Shown: one piece after another, positions 1 to 11,220 of the stretch
Layout: each line of letters opens with the position of its first letter
Numbering within the stretch: the stretch's first letter is position 1
Assembly (NCBI RefSeq): GCF_029784135.1
Contig: NC_073746.1
Span: 253,169,994 to 253,233,993 of the forward strand
DNA length: 64,000 nt
Reading direction: 5' to 3'
Source of the DNA: Toxorhynchites rutilus septentrionalis
Taxonomy: Eukaryota; Arthropoda; Insecta; Diptera; Culicidae
Notes under the pieces: generated by a model
Database searches by the model: none
The model's input: only the letters and a program-made list of their open reading frames with translations
What the model was told of the DNA's origin: nothing
Position numbers and translations under genes: made by a program

Positions 1-953
1 AATTTCCGATCACCAATGGGTTCATGACCTTACACCGGATGAAGAACCGAAGAGATAATAAATTGAAGCGATCTTTTTGTGGGAGTAGGCCTTCCAAAAC
101 CTCGAGACTCATGGTATGCGTTGAGGGCATACATCCCAACGCGATACGGATACAAAGATACTGAATTCGCTCGAGTTTAATGAGGTGTGTTTTGGCAGCT
201 GATGGAAAACAGAAACTGCCATACTCCATCACTCCATCATAGTTGTTCGATACAACATTATAAGATCTTCTGGGTGGGCTCCCCACCAGATGCCGGTAAT
301 TGTACGGAGAAAGTTTATTCTTTGTTGGCATTTTTTACTCAGATACCTAATATGGGCCCCCAAGTACATTTGGAGTCGAACCAGACCCCAAGATACTTGA
401 ATGACATAGCATGAGTGATCGGTTTACCCAAAAGTTGAAGCTTTTGTTTTGCTGGTCTACGCTTCCTAGAAAAAACCACCATCTCTGTTTTCTCCGTGGA
501 GAATTCGATCCCAGGTTGCCCAGGTTGAAAAATTGTTCAAAGTATCTTGTAAGGGTCCTTGCAGGTCGGATTCGTTTGATCCTACGACAGACACCACTCC
601 ATCATCTGCAAGTTGTCTTAGGCTGCAATTTTGTGTAAGGCAATTGTCGATGTCGCTTACATAGAAGTTGTACAAAAGGGGGCTTAAACATGAGCCCTGG
701 GGGAGGCCCATGTAAGAGACCCGACTTACTGCCGAATCTCCGTGAGAAAAGTTCAAATGTTTCTCACAAAGCAAGTTATATAACATGATATTCAATAGAG
801 GCGGCAGACCCCGAGAGTGTAATTTGTCCGACAAAACCTCTATTGAAACAGAATCGAAGGCCCCCTTTATGTTCAAAAATACTGAAGCCATTTGTTTTTT
901 TTCGGCGTAAGCCATTTGAATTTCTGAAGAAAGCAACGCAAGACAATCATTCG
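1..953 (-). mobile_element. I/LOA-type retrotransposon fragment, reverse transcriptase part
   Basis: This matches the stretch of the full-length element at about 16247-17207 and continues off the left edge. On the minus strand, 466-936 reads as reverse transcriptase: the ASVFLNIKGAFDS block with the first catalytic Asp, GLPQGSCLSPLLYNF, and LADDGVV as the catalytic Asp-Asp block. The A-run before the first block is 8 long (T-run at 895-902), which keeps the frame open. In the two other copies here it is 10 long and breaks the frame. A small deletion near 510-525 and a frameshift break the frame further on. It ends abruptly at 953, where it joins a different part of the element. Confidence 0.9.
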
Positions 954-1757
954 CCTCACTGAACGGATAGCTTCGACAGAGCTAAGACTTTCCGTTACAA
1001 TGTAATAGTGTTCAACAGGTCGTGAGGCGACGCAGTCCAGCGCCCAATGAATTGCTGCCAATTCAGCAATATACACTGAGCAAGGATTCTGAAGACTGTG
1101 TGAGGTGCCAAAAAATTCGTTGAACACTCCAAATCCTGTGGACTCGTTTATAGTGGACCCATCAGTAAAGTACATATTATCACAATTGATAATACCCCCA
1201 TACTTTTCATCAAAGATCGTTGGAGCGATCCTCGATCGTTGGTAATTTGAATATCCATGGATATCTTGCTTTATGGACAGATCAAAATGCACAGAGGAAT
1301 TGATGTAGTCAGGGAAACAAACACGGTTGGGAATATACGAAGAAGGATCAACCTGCATGGAGATGAATTCATGATATGAACTCATGAATCCGGAGTGAAA
1401 ATTTAGCTCGATCAGCTGCTCAAAATTTCCGATCACCAATGGGTTCATGACCTTACACCGGATGAAGAACCGAAGAGATAATAAATTGAAGCGATCTTTT
1501 TGTGGGAGTAGGCCTTCCAAAACCTCGAGACTCATGGTATGCGTTGAGGGCATACATCCCAACGCGATACGGAGACAAAGATACTGAATTCGCTCGAGTT
1601 TAATGAGGTGTGTTTTGGCAGCTGATTGAAAACAGAAACTGCCATACTCCATCACTCCATCATAGTTGTTCGATACAACATTATAAGATCTTCTGGGTGG
1701 GCTCCCCACCAGGTGCCGGTAATTGTACGGAGAAAGTTTATTCTTTGTTGGCATTTT
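954..1757 (-). mobile_element. I/LOA-type retrotransposon fragment, connection and RNase H part
   Basis: This corresponds to about 15779-16578 of the full-length element. The minus-strand reading frame contains the segment after the reverse transcriptase and most of an RNase H domain: YFTDGSTINE (first Asp), AELAAIHWALD (Glu) and IVTESLSSVEA. In the last motif the usual catalytic Asp is Glu, so this copy is probably dead. At 1757 it is interrupted inside a run of T by the 1758-3190 insertion and resumes at 3191, so it belongs to the same copy as 3191-7512. Its 3' end (RNase H end, zinc-finger tail, 3' UTR) is missing at 953/954. Confidence 0.9.
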
Positions 1758-3190
1758 GACGTAGGATTACGTCTTTCGGGAACATATTGGGGTGCAAATT
1801 GAAAATCGAAAATCGAGCACATCGTGAAAATTGTCCAATTTCAAACGCTTATTGCTCAGTCATTTCATGATGGATTGATAAAATTTTCGCGTCAATCGAT
1901 TTCGGCACTCCATAACAATTCTTTATATTGAAGAAAATAATATATGTCATGAAACTAACTATCTAACATTTTAAAAATCTCAACCCCTTTCCTAACGGAA
2001 ATACCCATTTATGATTGGTCGAAATTGACGACACATGCGGCGGGTTCCTAACAGAGCCATCAAAACCGAGCTGCCTGGGGGAATTCGGCATTGCAAATAC
2101 ATAAAAGTAGGGGAAGCTTTTGCACCCACCGAATTGTATTCCCTAACAAAGACATCAGAACCAAGCTGCCTGGGGGAATTGCAAATACATTGCAAATACA
2201 TGAAAGTAGGGGGAACTTTTGTTCCTACCGAAATGTTCCCTTACAGAAACTTCATAACCAAGGTGCCCGGGGGAAATCAGCATTGCAAATATATGCAAGT
2301 CGGGGACATTTTTATATTGCAAGTAAGGTGAGTGATACGATTAATTCTAGCAAATAAAATTTAAATTTGGAACTTTAATGTTAGTTGCTTCGTGAAATTT
2401 CATATCACCGATCATGTATTCCGAGAAATTTAGCACAAGTGTAAGTGTATTTGGTAGCAGTTGTGTTAAAAATGACTTGATATATGAAACGATTTATTCA
2501 AATTTTCATAAATAAAAACCATGGTATGTTCCCGCTCGAGAACAGGTCGTTTGGTTTAAGCTGTCTGTTTAGTTGTGTTCATTTTCATCCAAGGAAAGTT
2601 TATACGGCGAGAAAAATTGAAAAAAATGGAGAAATATTAGAAGGAGTTATTGCTCTACATATAGTATTAGGTGTTGTTAGTCCAATTAAAATTCGCATTG
2701 GGTTGAATAAACACTCATAAAGTAAAAATTATAAATGAAAATTGCCTTTTCCATTTCAAATGTTTTCTTTATATTAAAGTAACATGTTTTTACTGATGAG
2801 AAAAACTGATCATTGTATTCGGTATTGATAGCTATCTTATATTAAATTGGTGAGTTTTTTTTCTTTATTTCATCCATACACAGGACGCATCTCGTCTAGG
2901 GACACAGAGGGCGGTTTTCATCATACCTCGCTCCACTTCGGTATCTTTTATCTGATACGCACCATCCAACGACTGTTTATCATCTTTCTGTCATCATCAC
3001 TCGGTAAACACTGGTGGAGTGAACAAACAATACCCAACAACCAAACAAAACGGCCCTTTTCAGGAGGCCACCAAATCATTATCAAAGAGTTTAACGATGT
3101 AATTCTTCAAACATATCCAAAATCAACATATAGCCTTACGGAATCCTACGTCCTACTGCGGTCGTGTCTCGGACACAACCCTCCTGTGAC
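1758..3190. mobile_element. 1.43-kb repeat inserted in the retrotransposon
   Basis: The surrounding retrotransposon reads GGCA-TTTT before the insert and TTTTTT-ACTC after it. The uninterrupted copies have six T, so four T were duplicated on insertion. The left end starts GACGTAGGATTACGTC, a near-palindrome also found at 51099, 52653 and 63660. An inverted AATCCTACGTC lies at about 3143-3153, some 37 bp inside the right end. The core at about 1990-2330 holds imperfect direct repeats of roughly 90 bp built around GCATTGCAAATACAT. No transposase is visible, so it looks non-autonomous; I cannot name the family. Confidence 0.75.
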
Positions 3191-3206
3191 TTTTTTACTC
3201 AGATAC

Positions 3207-5433
3207 CTAAGTACATTTGAAGTCGAACCAGACCCCAAGATACTTGAATGACATAGCATGAGTGATCGGTTTACCCAAAAGTTGAAGCTTTTGTTTTGCT
3301 GGTATATGCTTCCTAGAAAAAACCACCATCTCTGTTTTCTCCGTGGAGAATTCGATCCCTAGCCCAATGGCCCAGGTTGAAAAATTGTTCAAAGTATCTT
3401 GTAAGGGTCCTTGCAGGTCGGATTCGTTTGATCCTACGACAGACACCACTCCATCATCTGCAAGTTGTCTTAGGCTGCAATTTTGTGTAAGGCAATTGTC
3501 GATGTCGCTTACATAGAAGTTGTACAAAAGGGGGCTTAAACATGAGCCCTGGGGGAGGCCCATGTAAGAGACCCGACTTACTGCCGAATCTCCGTGAGAA
3601 AAGTTCAAATGTTTCTCACAAAGCAAGTTATATAACATGATATTCAATAGAGGCGGCAGACCCCGAGAGTGTAATTTGTCCGACAAAACCTCTATTGAAA
3701 CAGAATCGAAGGCCCCCTTTATGTTCAAGAATACTGAAGCCATTTGTTTTTTTTTTCGGCATAAGCCATTTGAATTTCTGAAGAAAGCAATGCAAGACAA
3801 TCATTCGTTCCCTTGCCCCTGCGGAACCCATATTGTGTATCTGAGAGTAGGCCATTCGTTTCAACCCATCGATCAAGGCGAAACAAGATCATTTTCTCCA
3901 ACAATTTCCGTATACAAGACAGCATTGCTATTGGGCGGTACGAATTGAAGTCGGACGCGGGTTTTCCGGGTTTTTGAATAGCTATAACTCGTACTTGTCT
4001 CCAATCATCTGGAACAATATTATTCTCCAGAAACCGATTGAATAAATTCAACAAGCGATGTTTCGCCATATCAGGGAGGTCTTCAACAAGTTGAACTTAA
4101 TTCTATCCGATCCCGGAGCAGAATTGTTACATGAAAGCAGAGCAAGAGAGAATTATACCATCGAAAACTCGGAATCAAGATCGCACCTACCTTGTGGTAT
4201 ATCTCGAACAATTTTTTGCACAGGAGCGGAATCAGGACAAACTTTCCGTGCAAAATTAAAAATCCATCGATGTGAATATTCTTCGCTTTCATTCGTTGAA
4301 GAGCGATTTCTCATGTTTCGAGCCACTTTCCATAATTTTTTCATTGACGTTTCTCGTGACAAACCTCCCACGAAATTTCGCCAATAAGCACGTTTTTTTC
4401 CCTTTGATTAAGTTTTTAAATTGATCTTCAAGGGCTAAATACGTTTGAAAATTTTCAGGGGTTCCACGTTTCCGAAAAGCTTTAAATGCATTCGATTTTT
4501 CTACATAAAGCTTGGAACATTGGCTATCCCACCATAGATTGGGAGGCCTTCGGGAAATGGTGGAACCTGGGATGGGTTTCGTTTGAGCGTGAACCGCGCT
4601 GTCATAGATCAAACGAGAGAGGAAGTTATACTCCTCCAATGGAGGTAAACCATCTCTGGAATTGATGGCTAGAGCAATCGCGTCCGCATATTTTTTCCAG
4701 TCAATGTGTCTTGTGAGGTCATATGCCATGTTTATAGATTCAGAATAACTCGACCCAGTGGTGATGGAAATTTTGATTGGCAAATGATCACTACCATTGG
4801 GATCCTGAATTACATTCCACTTGCAATCTAACGATAGTGAATTCGAGCAAAGCGAGAGGTCAAGAGCACTTGGGTTAGCAGGAGGTTTAGGTACACGTGT
4901 TGTTTCCCCAGTGTTCAAAACGTTCATATTGAAGCTGTTACAAAGGTCATATATCAACAATGAACGATTGTCGTCGTACTGTTCCCCCCAGGCAGTTCCG
5001 TGAGAGTTGAAGTCTCCCAAGATCAATCGTGGCTCAGGAAGAAGTGAGCACATGTCATCAAGTTGTTTGCGGCTAACCGCAGCTCTCGGAGGCCAATACA
5101 AGCTGACAATACAGAGGTCTTTGCCTTTGATGTTTGCATGACAAGCAACAGCTTCGATCCCTCCAATAGGTGGAAGGTCAATTCTAAAAAATGAGTGGCA
5201 CTTATTGATCCCAAAAGCACCCCTCCGTATCTATCATCACGGTCCAAGCGTATAATATTAAAATCGTGGAAAGAGATATCATCTCGCGAAGAAAGCCAAG
5301 TTTCGGACAGAGCAAAAACATCACAATTGAAGTTATGAATTAAAAATTTGAATGTTTCCAATTTAGGGATAAGACTACGACAATTCCACTGTAAAACAGT
5401 GATATCTCCGACCTCTCTATTTGAATTAGACAT
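3207..5433 (-). pseudogene. retrotransposon ORF2 (endonuclease-reverse transcriptase), copy 1, frameshifted
   Basis: ORF2 starts at ATG 5433, overlapping the end of the ORF1 extension, as in the other copy. Visible parts are the APE-type endonuclease (WNCRS, SETWL, GDFNSHGTAWG, GSDHLPI), a linker, and the reverse transcriptase (SYRPIAMLSC, FRRGKGTNDCL, KGAFDS, GLPQGSCLSP, LADDGVV). The frame is broken near 5210, near 4390, near 4090 and at the A10 run (T-run 3747-3756), so no full protein can be made without recoding. A 13-14 bp segment is missing near 3211. The remainder lies at 954-1757, beyond the inserted element. Confidence 0.88.
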
Positions 5434-5980
5434 CAAGAGAGATAATCATTGTAAGGAGGGGCCATGTTTGCATCAATTGTTGCAAAATTGTCTTTAATAC
5501 TGGAAGCATTGAGATGACAATGGTTCTGATGGAGTCGGAAACATTAAAACACTTGAAGATTTGATCCAAAAGGTCAGACAACTTTATAAATCCCGATTGG
5601 GAAGTTGAACTGGACGGAAAAATAGGGACAGTTGGGGTTTTTGATGTCCCCTCGAATGCTGGGTCGTTCGAAGATGAGATATTCCCACGGAAGCCAGGAG
5701 GAACCTGGTTTTGCTTGTCCGCTGCACTCGACTTTTTAGGCAAGCTAACAGAGGATATAAGCTTTGGGAGTGGTCACATTTTTGCGCCGGGGATTCCCTT
5801 TGAAAATAAACGATGTGCCCCCCTAGCTGTGTCCGCTTCCATTTCATCAACTGGCAACGTGGAAAAGGTATTGTGTGTTGAGATTGGTTGTTCTTGTTGT
5901 TGGGTCAGTGGCGAAGCGCCCTTCAAAATTTCCGCAAATGTGCGCTTCGAGCGTTCCTTTAAAGAGCGCTTCTGTTTCTC

Positions 5981-7000
5981 CTAGCGACTCTTGTAATTTT
6001 CACAAACTAAGAGCTCGTGTGGGGATCCCCCGCAATATGGACATTTATGCTCAGTCGCACTGCAGGATTTCCCCTCATGTTGCTCTCCGCAAGTGGCACA
6101 GCGCTCCTTGTTGGCACAATAATCCGAAGTGTGACCAACTGACTTGCATTTGTTGCAAGTCATGGGCTTTGGCACGAAGAGTCGCACAGGTAGTCTCAAT
6201 TTGTCCACCATAACATAGTCAGGGAGGGCGGCACCAGCAAAGGTGACTCGAAACGAGTCGGACGGCGTAAATTTAGTTTGGTCCCCATCATGGGAAAGTT
6301 TCCCGAGTTGGCGACAGTCCAAGATTTTCACTTCCATTGAGGGGAGCTTCTTGAACTTGGCTTTTCCTTCTGCTTTTATTTGTTCGCTCGTCAGACCCGT
6401 TTCAGTTATCACCCCCTCAATTTCTACGTTATGGGAGGGTATAAATGTTCGATATTCGAGAGTGAAATGTTGATCAGCAACAATCTCGTTTGCGTGTTTC
6501 CGGTCATTCACGACAACTCGCAATTTGTTCGGTCTAACCCTGCGAATTTCAGATACAGAAGTGTATCTGGCCAGATCTTTCATGATCTGAATCACGTTAA
6601 GGTTTTTTCCTTTCGGTTTTGGCCGGAGGAAAACAACCCAAGGGCCAGTTCCAGGTGCATCTTCTGGATAAACTTTGACACGTGGAGCGGAGACAACAGA
6701 GGGGGAAGACGAGGACGAGGACGAGGACGAGGATGAGGATGAGGACGAGGACGAGGATTGGGTTGGATCGGTAGCATCAGAAGGGGGAAGCGAAATCGAT
6801 GATGGGAGAGGGGGAGTGGAAGTAACAGTGGGTTGAGAAGGGAGGCTTGCAATTTTCTTTTCTTTCTTGGTAGGATGAACGGATTCGTCCCCAGAAGAAT
6901 TATCTTCCTTATGAGGGACTCGTTTATGTTTTTTCCCAGATCTTGTATGAGATTCATTATCGGAGATCTCCATCTCTGGAGATCCTCCACTATTCTCCAT
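5981..7000 (-). CDS. retrotransposon ORF1 (gag-like nucleic-acid binding protein), copy 1
   Basis: A 339-residue open frame begins MENSGGSPEMEISDNESH. The N-terminal third is acidic and Ser-rich, with a long poly-Ser tract at about residues 80-100 that is longer than in the other copy. A conserved middle domain carries VVFLRPKPKGKNLNVIQIM. Near the C-terminus are Cys/His knuckles: CNKCKSVGHTSDYC, CATCGEQHEGKSC and CPYCGG. Such proteins bind element RNA and form the particle with ORF2 protein. The frame stops at a TAG (5981-5983) after YKSR; downstream sequence stays homologous in the same frame until a one-base deletion near 5822. The protein may therefore normally be longer. Confidence 0.85.
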   Translation of the reverse strand: MENSGGSPEMEISDNESHTRSGKKHKRVPHKEDNSSGDESVHPTKKEKKIASLPSQPTVTSTPPLPSSISLPPSDATDPTQSSSSSSSSSSSSSSSSSSPSVVSAPRVKVYPEDAPGTGPWVVFLRPKPKGKNLNVIQIMKDLARYTSVSEIRRVRPNKLRVVVNDRKHANEIVADQHFTLEYRTFIPSHNVEIEGVITETGLTSEQIKAEGKAKFKKLPSMEVKILDCRQLGKLSHDGDQTKFTPSDSFRVTFAGAALPDYVMVDKLRLPVRLFVPKPMTCNKCKSVGHTSDYCANKERCATCGEQHEGKSCSATEHKCPYCGGSPHELLVCENYKSR

Positions 7001-7512
7001 TTTACAAATATTTCTGTCTTATTTCTAATTTATTATTGATTTTAACAATAATCTTAAAAAAATAGCAAAAAAAAATTATGATAATAATATTAAACAATGA
7101 ACAAATGAATTTAATAATAATATTAATAATAAATATGTGTACCTTAATATATAAGTTGTTCCAATAATGCGCTCTACTGCCCTAATCAGGGAGAGACAGA
7201 GGCTACGCGCTACGGAGACAACACAATAGCGCAAGAATAGCTTACGCAGCCACATGATGATGAATCCCGTTTGCGACAGTCACGCGATGGCGATCCCGTT
7301 ATGCCGAATCAGTTCAACACCCGCAATCCGGCTCGCTGCAAGAGCGCTGCTTCCTTTGTTCCTTCGTTCCACTTCACAAAAGGTCAGGTCAAAAGCGGAC
7401 AGCAATGACCTTCACTCGTACACGATTCACTCGTACCAATAGCACAATAGCAAAAGTGGCAACGCACAATACCGACACTGAACTTTACTCGTCAAGAGTT
7501 AGATAGCGAATG

Positions 7513-8219
7513 AAATGCCAAGTAATAACTAATGACCGTGGATTCTGGGAATGCTATCATCCACCCAACACTACATCACTGATTTGATAACCTATACTGT
7601 CCAACAATAATGGAGAGTTACAACAACGGCAATCGAACAATGTTGAGAATTTTTGAGAATGTTCACAATTGGTATCGACTGTGAACAAGGTTGCCAAAAA
7701 TAGTTTTCAAAAAACTGAAAGAAAATCGTTTTATTTTAAGAAGTTCGCTTTGATTTATTTAAAATGATTTCTTTACCTATTTCAATGCTTGAGAAATAAA
7801 ATTTCCTTCGAAGTTTTGTGTAGTATTTATGTGTAGTTCATAAAACAACGAAATTAACCAAACTAACGTTTCCCACCACTTCAACATTACTGTGAAACAA
7901 TATTTGAGGATCTTTTCCTCTTGAATCTTTAGAAAATACTATTATTTATCGTGGTTATATTTGAAAAATAATCCTCATACAAATTTGGTGACCCCAAGCA
8001 TATTATATAGCCAAAAATGGCAGAAGAATAGCCTAAATACGTCAACATCTATTTCTATCGGACTTATAACATTTTCGACAATTCAATATTCTTTTTCCTC
8101 AATAATCCATCGAATATTTCACAAAAAGTGCTTCCCAATGTTTTTACTGAAGTAAAAACAGAGCCCTAAAATAGAACAAAATTTCGCCTCAATGGCTCAT
8201 CGAGTATGAAATTCATAGT
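7513..8219. other. AT-rich DNA, no gene seen
   Basis: This is sequence upstream of copy 1 of the retrotransposon. I see no coding potential, RNA gene or element end that I can support. Confidence 0.5.
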
Positions 8220-8600
8220 CTCCAAAGGGTGTATACCATATGGAATTGATGGCTAGAACAATCGCGTCCTCATATTCATTCCAACCAATGTGTAAGGTCA
8301 GGAGTCGTTTTTATTGGATGTCAAGGATTCGATCCATTAATGTTAGAAGCTTTGATTAACGAATGATCACTATCATTGTATTAAATTCTACATGCAATTC
8401 AACGATAATGACTTCGAGCATACAAAAGTGCACGATCAACGTCACTTGGTTTAGCAGTAGGTTTAGGAACACGTGTTGTTTCCCCAGTTTGTTGAAGATG
8501 TTACAAAAGTCATTCGAAGAATTTGGCCTAAGCAAAAGTGACCATATGTCAGCAGGATGTTTGCGGCTAGCCACAATTCGCGGGTTCTGCGGGTTTTGAG
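8220..8600 (-). mobile_element. decayed relic of the I/LOA-type element, endonuclease region
   Basis: Scattered blocks match the full-length copy at about 18055-18480 in the same order and orientation: GGAATTGATGGCTAGAACAA, CGCGTCCTCATATT, CACTTGGTTTAGCAGTAGG, ACACGTGTTGTTTCCCCAG and GGATGTTTGCGGCTAGCCA. Small deletions and substitutions are frequent and all frames are closed. It is clearly older than the copies at 3191-7512 and 14799-20792. Confidence 0.8.
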
Positions 8601-9326
8601 AAGGGGAGGATCTCTTAAAGTAGGTTGACATAATATTGAAGATTATCGAATACTTGGTCGTAATCAATAGGTTTCTCCTGTATTAGACGCTTTGAACAGC
8701 TGCGATTGTGTATTCGACAACAGTATGATTTAGTCTGAGGCGTTTCTTCACTCCGTCTCCACACCGAGCAAGACTGGCCAAAGAAACGGTTGAGCTACTC
8801 AACCCGACGTGGTTCCTTCCGATGACGTTTTGTTCTTGTCTATAGGATACTCGCTGAGTGGCACTTCAATTCTTACTAAAATTTGCAAAAATGACTCGAT
8901 GGCAACAACATAGAAATTCTTATTTTTACGTGTCATTCATAAATTGTTTGAAAAATGAAAAAATGGTGCAAATTCCATTGATCATTACTTTGAATAAAAT
9001 ATTTTTAATGTATTCAAGAACAACAAACATGTGTTTTTAATGGAAAAAAAACCTGTTTTATATGCATAAACCTGATATAAGGGATTTTCTGTCATTAATA
9101 CTCGTTATTTTGAGTTTAAGTTTGAACATATATCAACACAAGTTAGAAGACCCGTCTCCTGAATATTTTTTCTTATGAACAATATAAAAATAGGATTAAG
9201 AATTTAAAATAAGGATTCAGTCTGTGGAATTATAAACAATTCGAGACGGTGATAAATAAATAAATAAATAAATATATATAAATATTCTTTCTGTGCATGG
9301 TACTGAATTCTAATATATCATTTTAG
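8601..9326. other. AT-rich sequence upstream of the 9327 exon, probably intron
   Basis: No coding features are visible. It includes a short TAAA microsatellite at about 9249-9274. If 9327 is a splice acceptor as proposed, this is intron of the same gene. Confidence 0.45.
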
Positions 9327-9543
9327 GCAACCATCGAATGAGTCTCTTTTACCTTCCGTGACCGAAGGTATCTCTAGTCCCAGTGAAAGCCCGGAACAGT
9401 TATCGCCTTGCCATGCTCCCAGTGTGATATCAACCCCTTCGCAGGACTCCATCGAGCCGGTCGCTACTGAAACAGATGAAGCGGCAGCCGCGGTGACGCA
9501 AGCGGATTCGGGCCAAACGGTAAATGATAAGGTCACAGCTTAG
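9327..9543 (+). CDS. probable terminal coding exon of an unidentified gene
   Basis: After a plausible acceptor (CATTTTAG, ending at 9326) an open frame of about 72 codons runs to TAG at 9541-9543. The first base completes a codon from an upstream exon. The peptide is rich in Ser, Pro, Glu and Thr (PSESPEQLSPCHAPSVISTP) and then acidic and Ala-rich (ATETDEAAAAVTQ), ending NDKVTA. It is less AT-rich than its surroundings and lacks repeat matches, which suggests selected coding sequence. The composition suggests a disordered C-terminal tail. A weaker alternative is an internal exon ending at 9519, before a GTAAAT donor. I do not recognise the protein, and the upstream exons are not evident in the window. 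Confidence 0.5.
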
Positions 9544-10689
9544 TAACAATACAAAACCATACCGGTGCACTTCCGCTTACTCTAGGAGTAACGATTGGAA
9601 CAAATCCATTACTTGCTTTCTCTCTCTTTTTAGAATATGCCAAATCCTGCTTGCTTAGAAGTTCTGCTATAACGCGATGCTAGTGATTTCCTCTTTTCCT
9701 ATGTTTCCAAAGATATTAATACGAAAGCAATTTGTAGGCGACGCTTCGGATTTGGCGACCGTGGCTCCTGGTTAATTAAATAATTGTTAATATCTCTCTT
9801 ATGTTGATTTGATGGGACTTAAGGTAACACGATTTATTTCGTTCGTTAGCCGAAATATTAATAGCACGTGAGGAACCCGAAGAAGGCTCTTACTCGGACG
9901 TTGTTGAATTTTACTCGTACTTATTGTGTACACTGAATTTTGACCATTTTTAATCTGATAGCTAAAGTAAGTACACGTTAGGAGTAGCTTTGGAACAGAA
10001 CTTTTTGAGTGTTATTAATACTGGACCGGAGTTAGTAGCGGGAGAAAAAATATGTACATATTTTCGGGTTTAACATTTTTAACATACAACCTTTTAAAGC
10101 CAGGTGTTTTAAAAACATAACACTCCTTCATATTTTTAATTGAAGACCAAAAACTGAAACCATAAGATAGAGATACAGACGCCAATTGCAAAAGGTAGCG
10201 CGTCTGGGATTCAGAAATATACGCTTTAAACCATCATGATGTTCTCCAAAACAAACTAGCGGTGAGGAATGATCGACATTCATAAAACGTTAGCCTGTAG
10301 ACTCTGTAGTCTCCCTGTAATCAACTCTGACTGACAGCGTATTTTGGAAGATTTTATGTTTTAGGCCTATCATCGACTGACTAAAATGTCTCGTAGATAG
10401 ACATATCAGACAACCAAGTTCATGGTATCTATCACCGTGTAAAAACTATAACAAAAATTCGTTGACTCACAGACGCATTAAATTTAGCACTTCATATCCA
10501 GGTTATTCACTTGCTTCTTCTTCCATAATAAGGCTTGAAACATTTAGAATCAGAAATCACAAAACCAGGTGTATCTCGGGATTGGTTGGAGGTACAAAAA
10601 ATGTTTTTATATTAAAATGCGGATAATTTATTGTTCGTTTTAGAAAAAAAGATTGAAAGAATTATTCCGTTACAGTTTTAATGAATTTT
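9544..10689. other. non-coding, possible 3' UTR then intergenic DNA
   Basis: The first few hundred bases after TAG 9543 may be 3' UTR, but no convincing AATAAA signal is placed there. Nothing else is recognised up to the transposase relic. Confidence 0.4.
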
Positions 10690-11220
10690 CGCACTTTCTT
10701 CGGATACCCGACTCCATCAAAGTTTAAACTCTCTGTTGGTCAACCTCAGCGGCCATTTTATTCCATGATCTCTTCATGTCTACAGCATCCCGAGTCAATT
10801 TGGCATCCTTTTTCAATTTCCGCTTGACAATTCCGCTCAATTTCCGCTTGATAATCGACCCCATTGTCATGGTACCACTGAAGCACCTCTCGACTGCAGT
10901 GGTAGCTCGCCAAATCTGGTCAAAACTTCACCGGACCTTGATGGCCTTAATAAACGGAAGGAAACGTTTCTGCAGGCTTTCTTCCCTATACATCTTCAAA
11001 TCCATTGTCTTGTTTGTGACGAGAACCTTGGTTTCCTGTCCACAGCTGCAAATCCCTTGCCAAATCAAGATCTTCCATTTATCAGCGAAAACGAACTTCA
11101 ATTTGCGGAGAAAATCTCCTCTGGCAGTGGCCTTATAGAATTCGAGGCCTGGGAACTGACTAAAATCCTTCTTCACGTTTCGTCGTCCATCAGCATGCAT
11201 TCTTAACCATCAGCATGCAT
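10690..11220 (-). pseudogene. Tc1-like (IS630-Tc1-mariner) transposase relic
   Basis: Minus-strand reading gives the C-terminal catalytic half of a Tc1-type transposase. A segment KILIWQGICSCGQETKVL followed by MYREESLQKRFLPFIK matches the family pattern before the second catalytic Asp. In a neighbouring frame PDLASYHCSREVLQWYHDN supplies that Asp region, with TGA where the family has Trp. VKRKLKK near the C-terminus is also typical. Frameshifts and stops make it non-functional. The N-terminal half may extend to about 11580 but is too decayed to support. No terminal repeats were located. Confidence 0.75.

Larger units (their letters stand above)
3191..7512 (-). mobile_element. I/LOA-type non-LTR retrotransposon, copy 1 main part
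   Basis: This minus-strand copy has its 5' end at 7512, where homology to the full-length copy stops at the same CATTCGCTATC terminus. It carries the 5' UTR (7001-7512), ORF1 and most of ORF2, and continues after the 1758-3190 insert into 954-1757. Its 5' UTR holds extra AT-rich sequence compared with the copy at 14799-20792. Flanking DNA differs from that copy's, so the two are independent insertions. Because the 3' end is missing, no target duplication can be read. Ordinary non-LTR truncation removes the 5' end, so the loss here was probably a later deletion or rearrangement. Confidence 0.93.
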
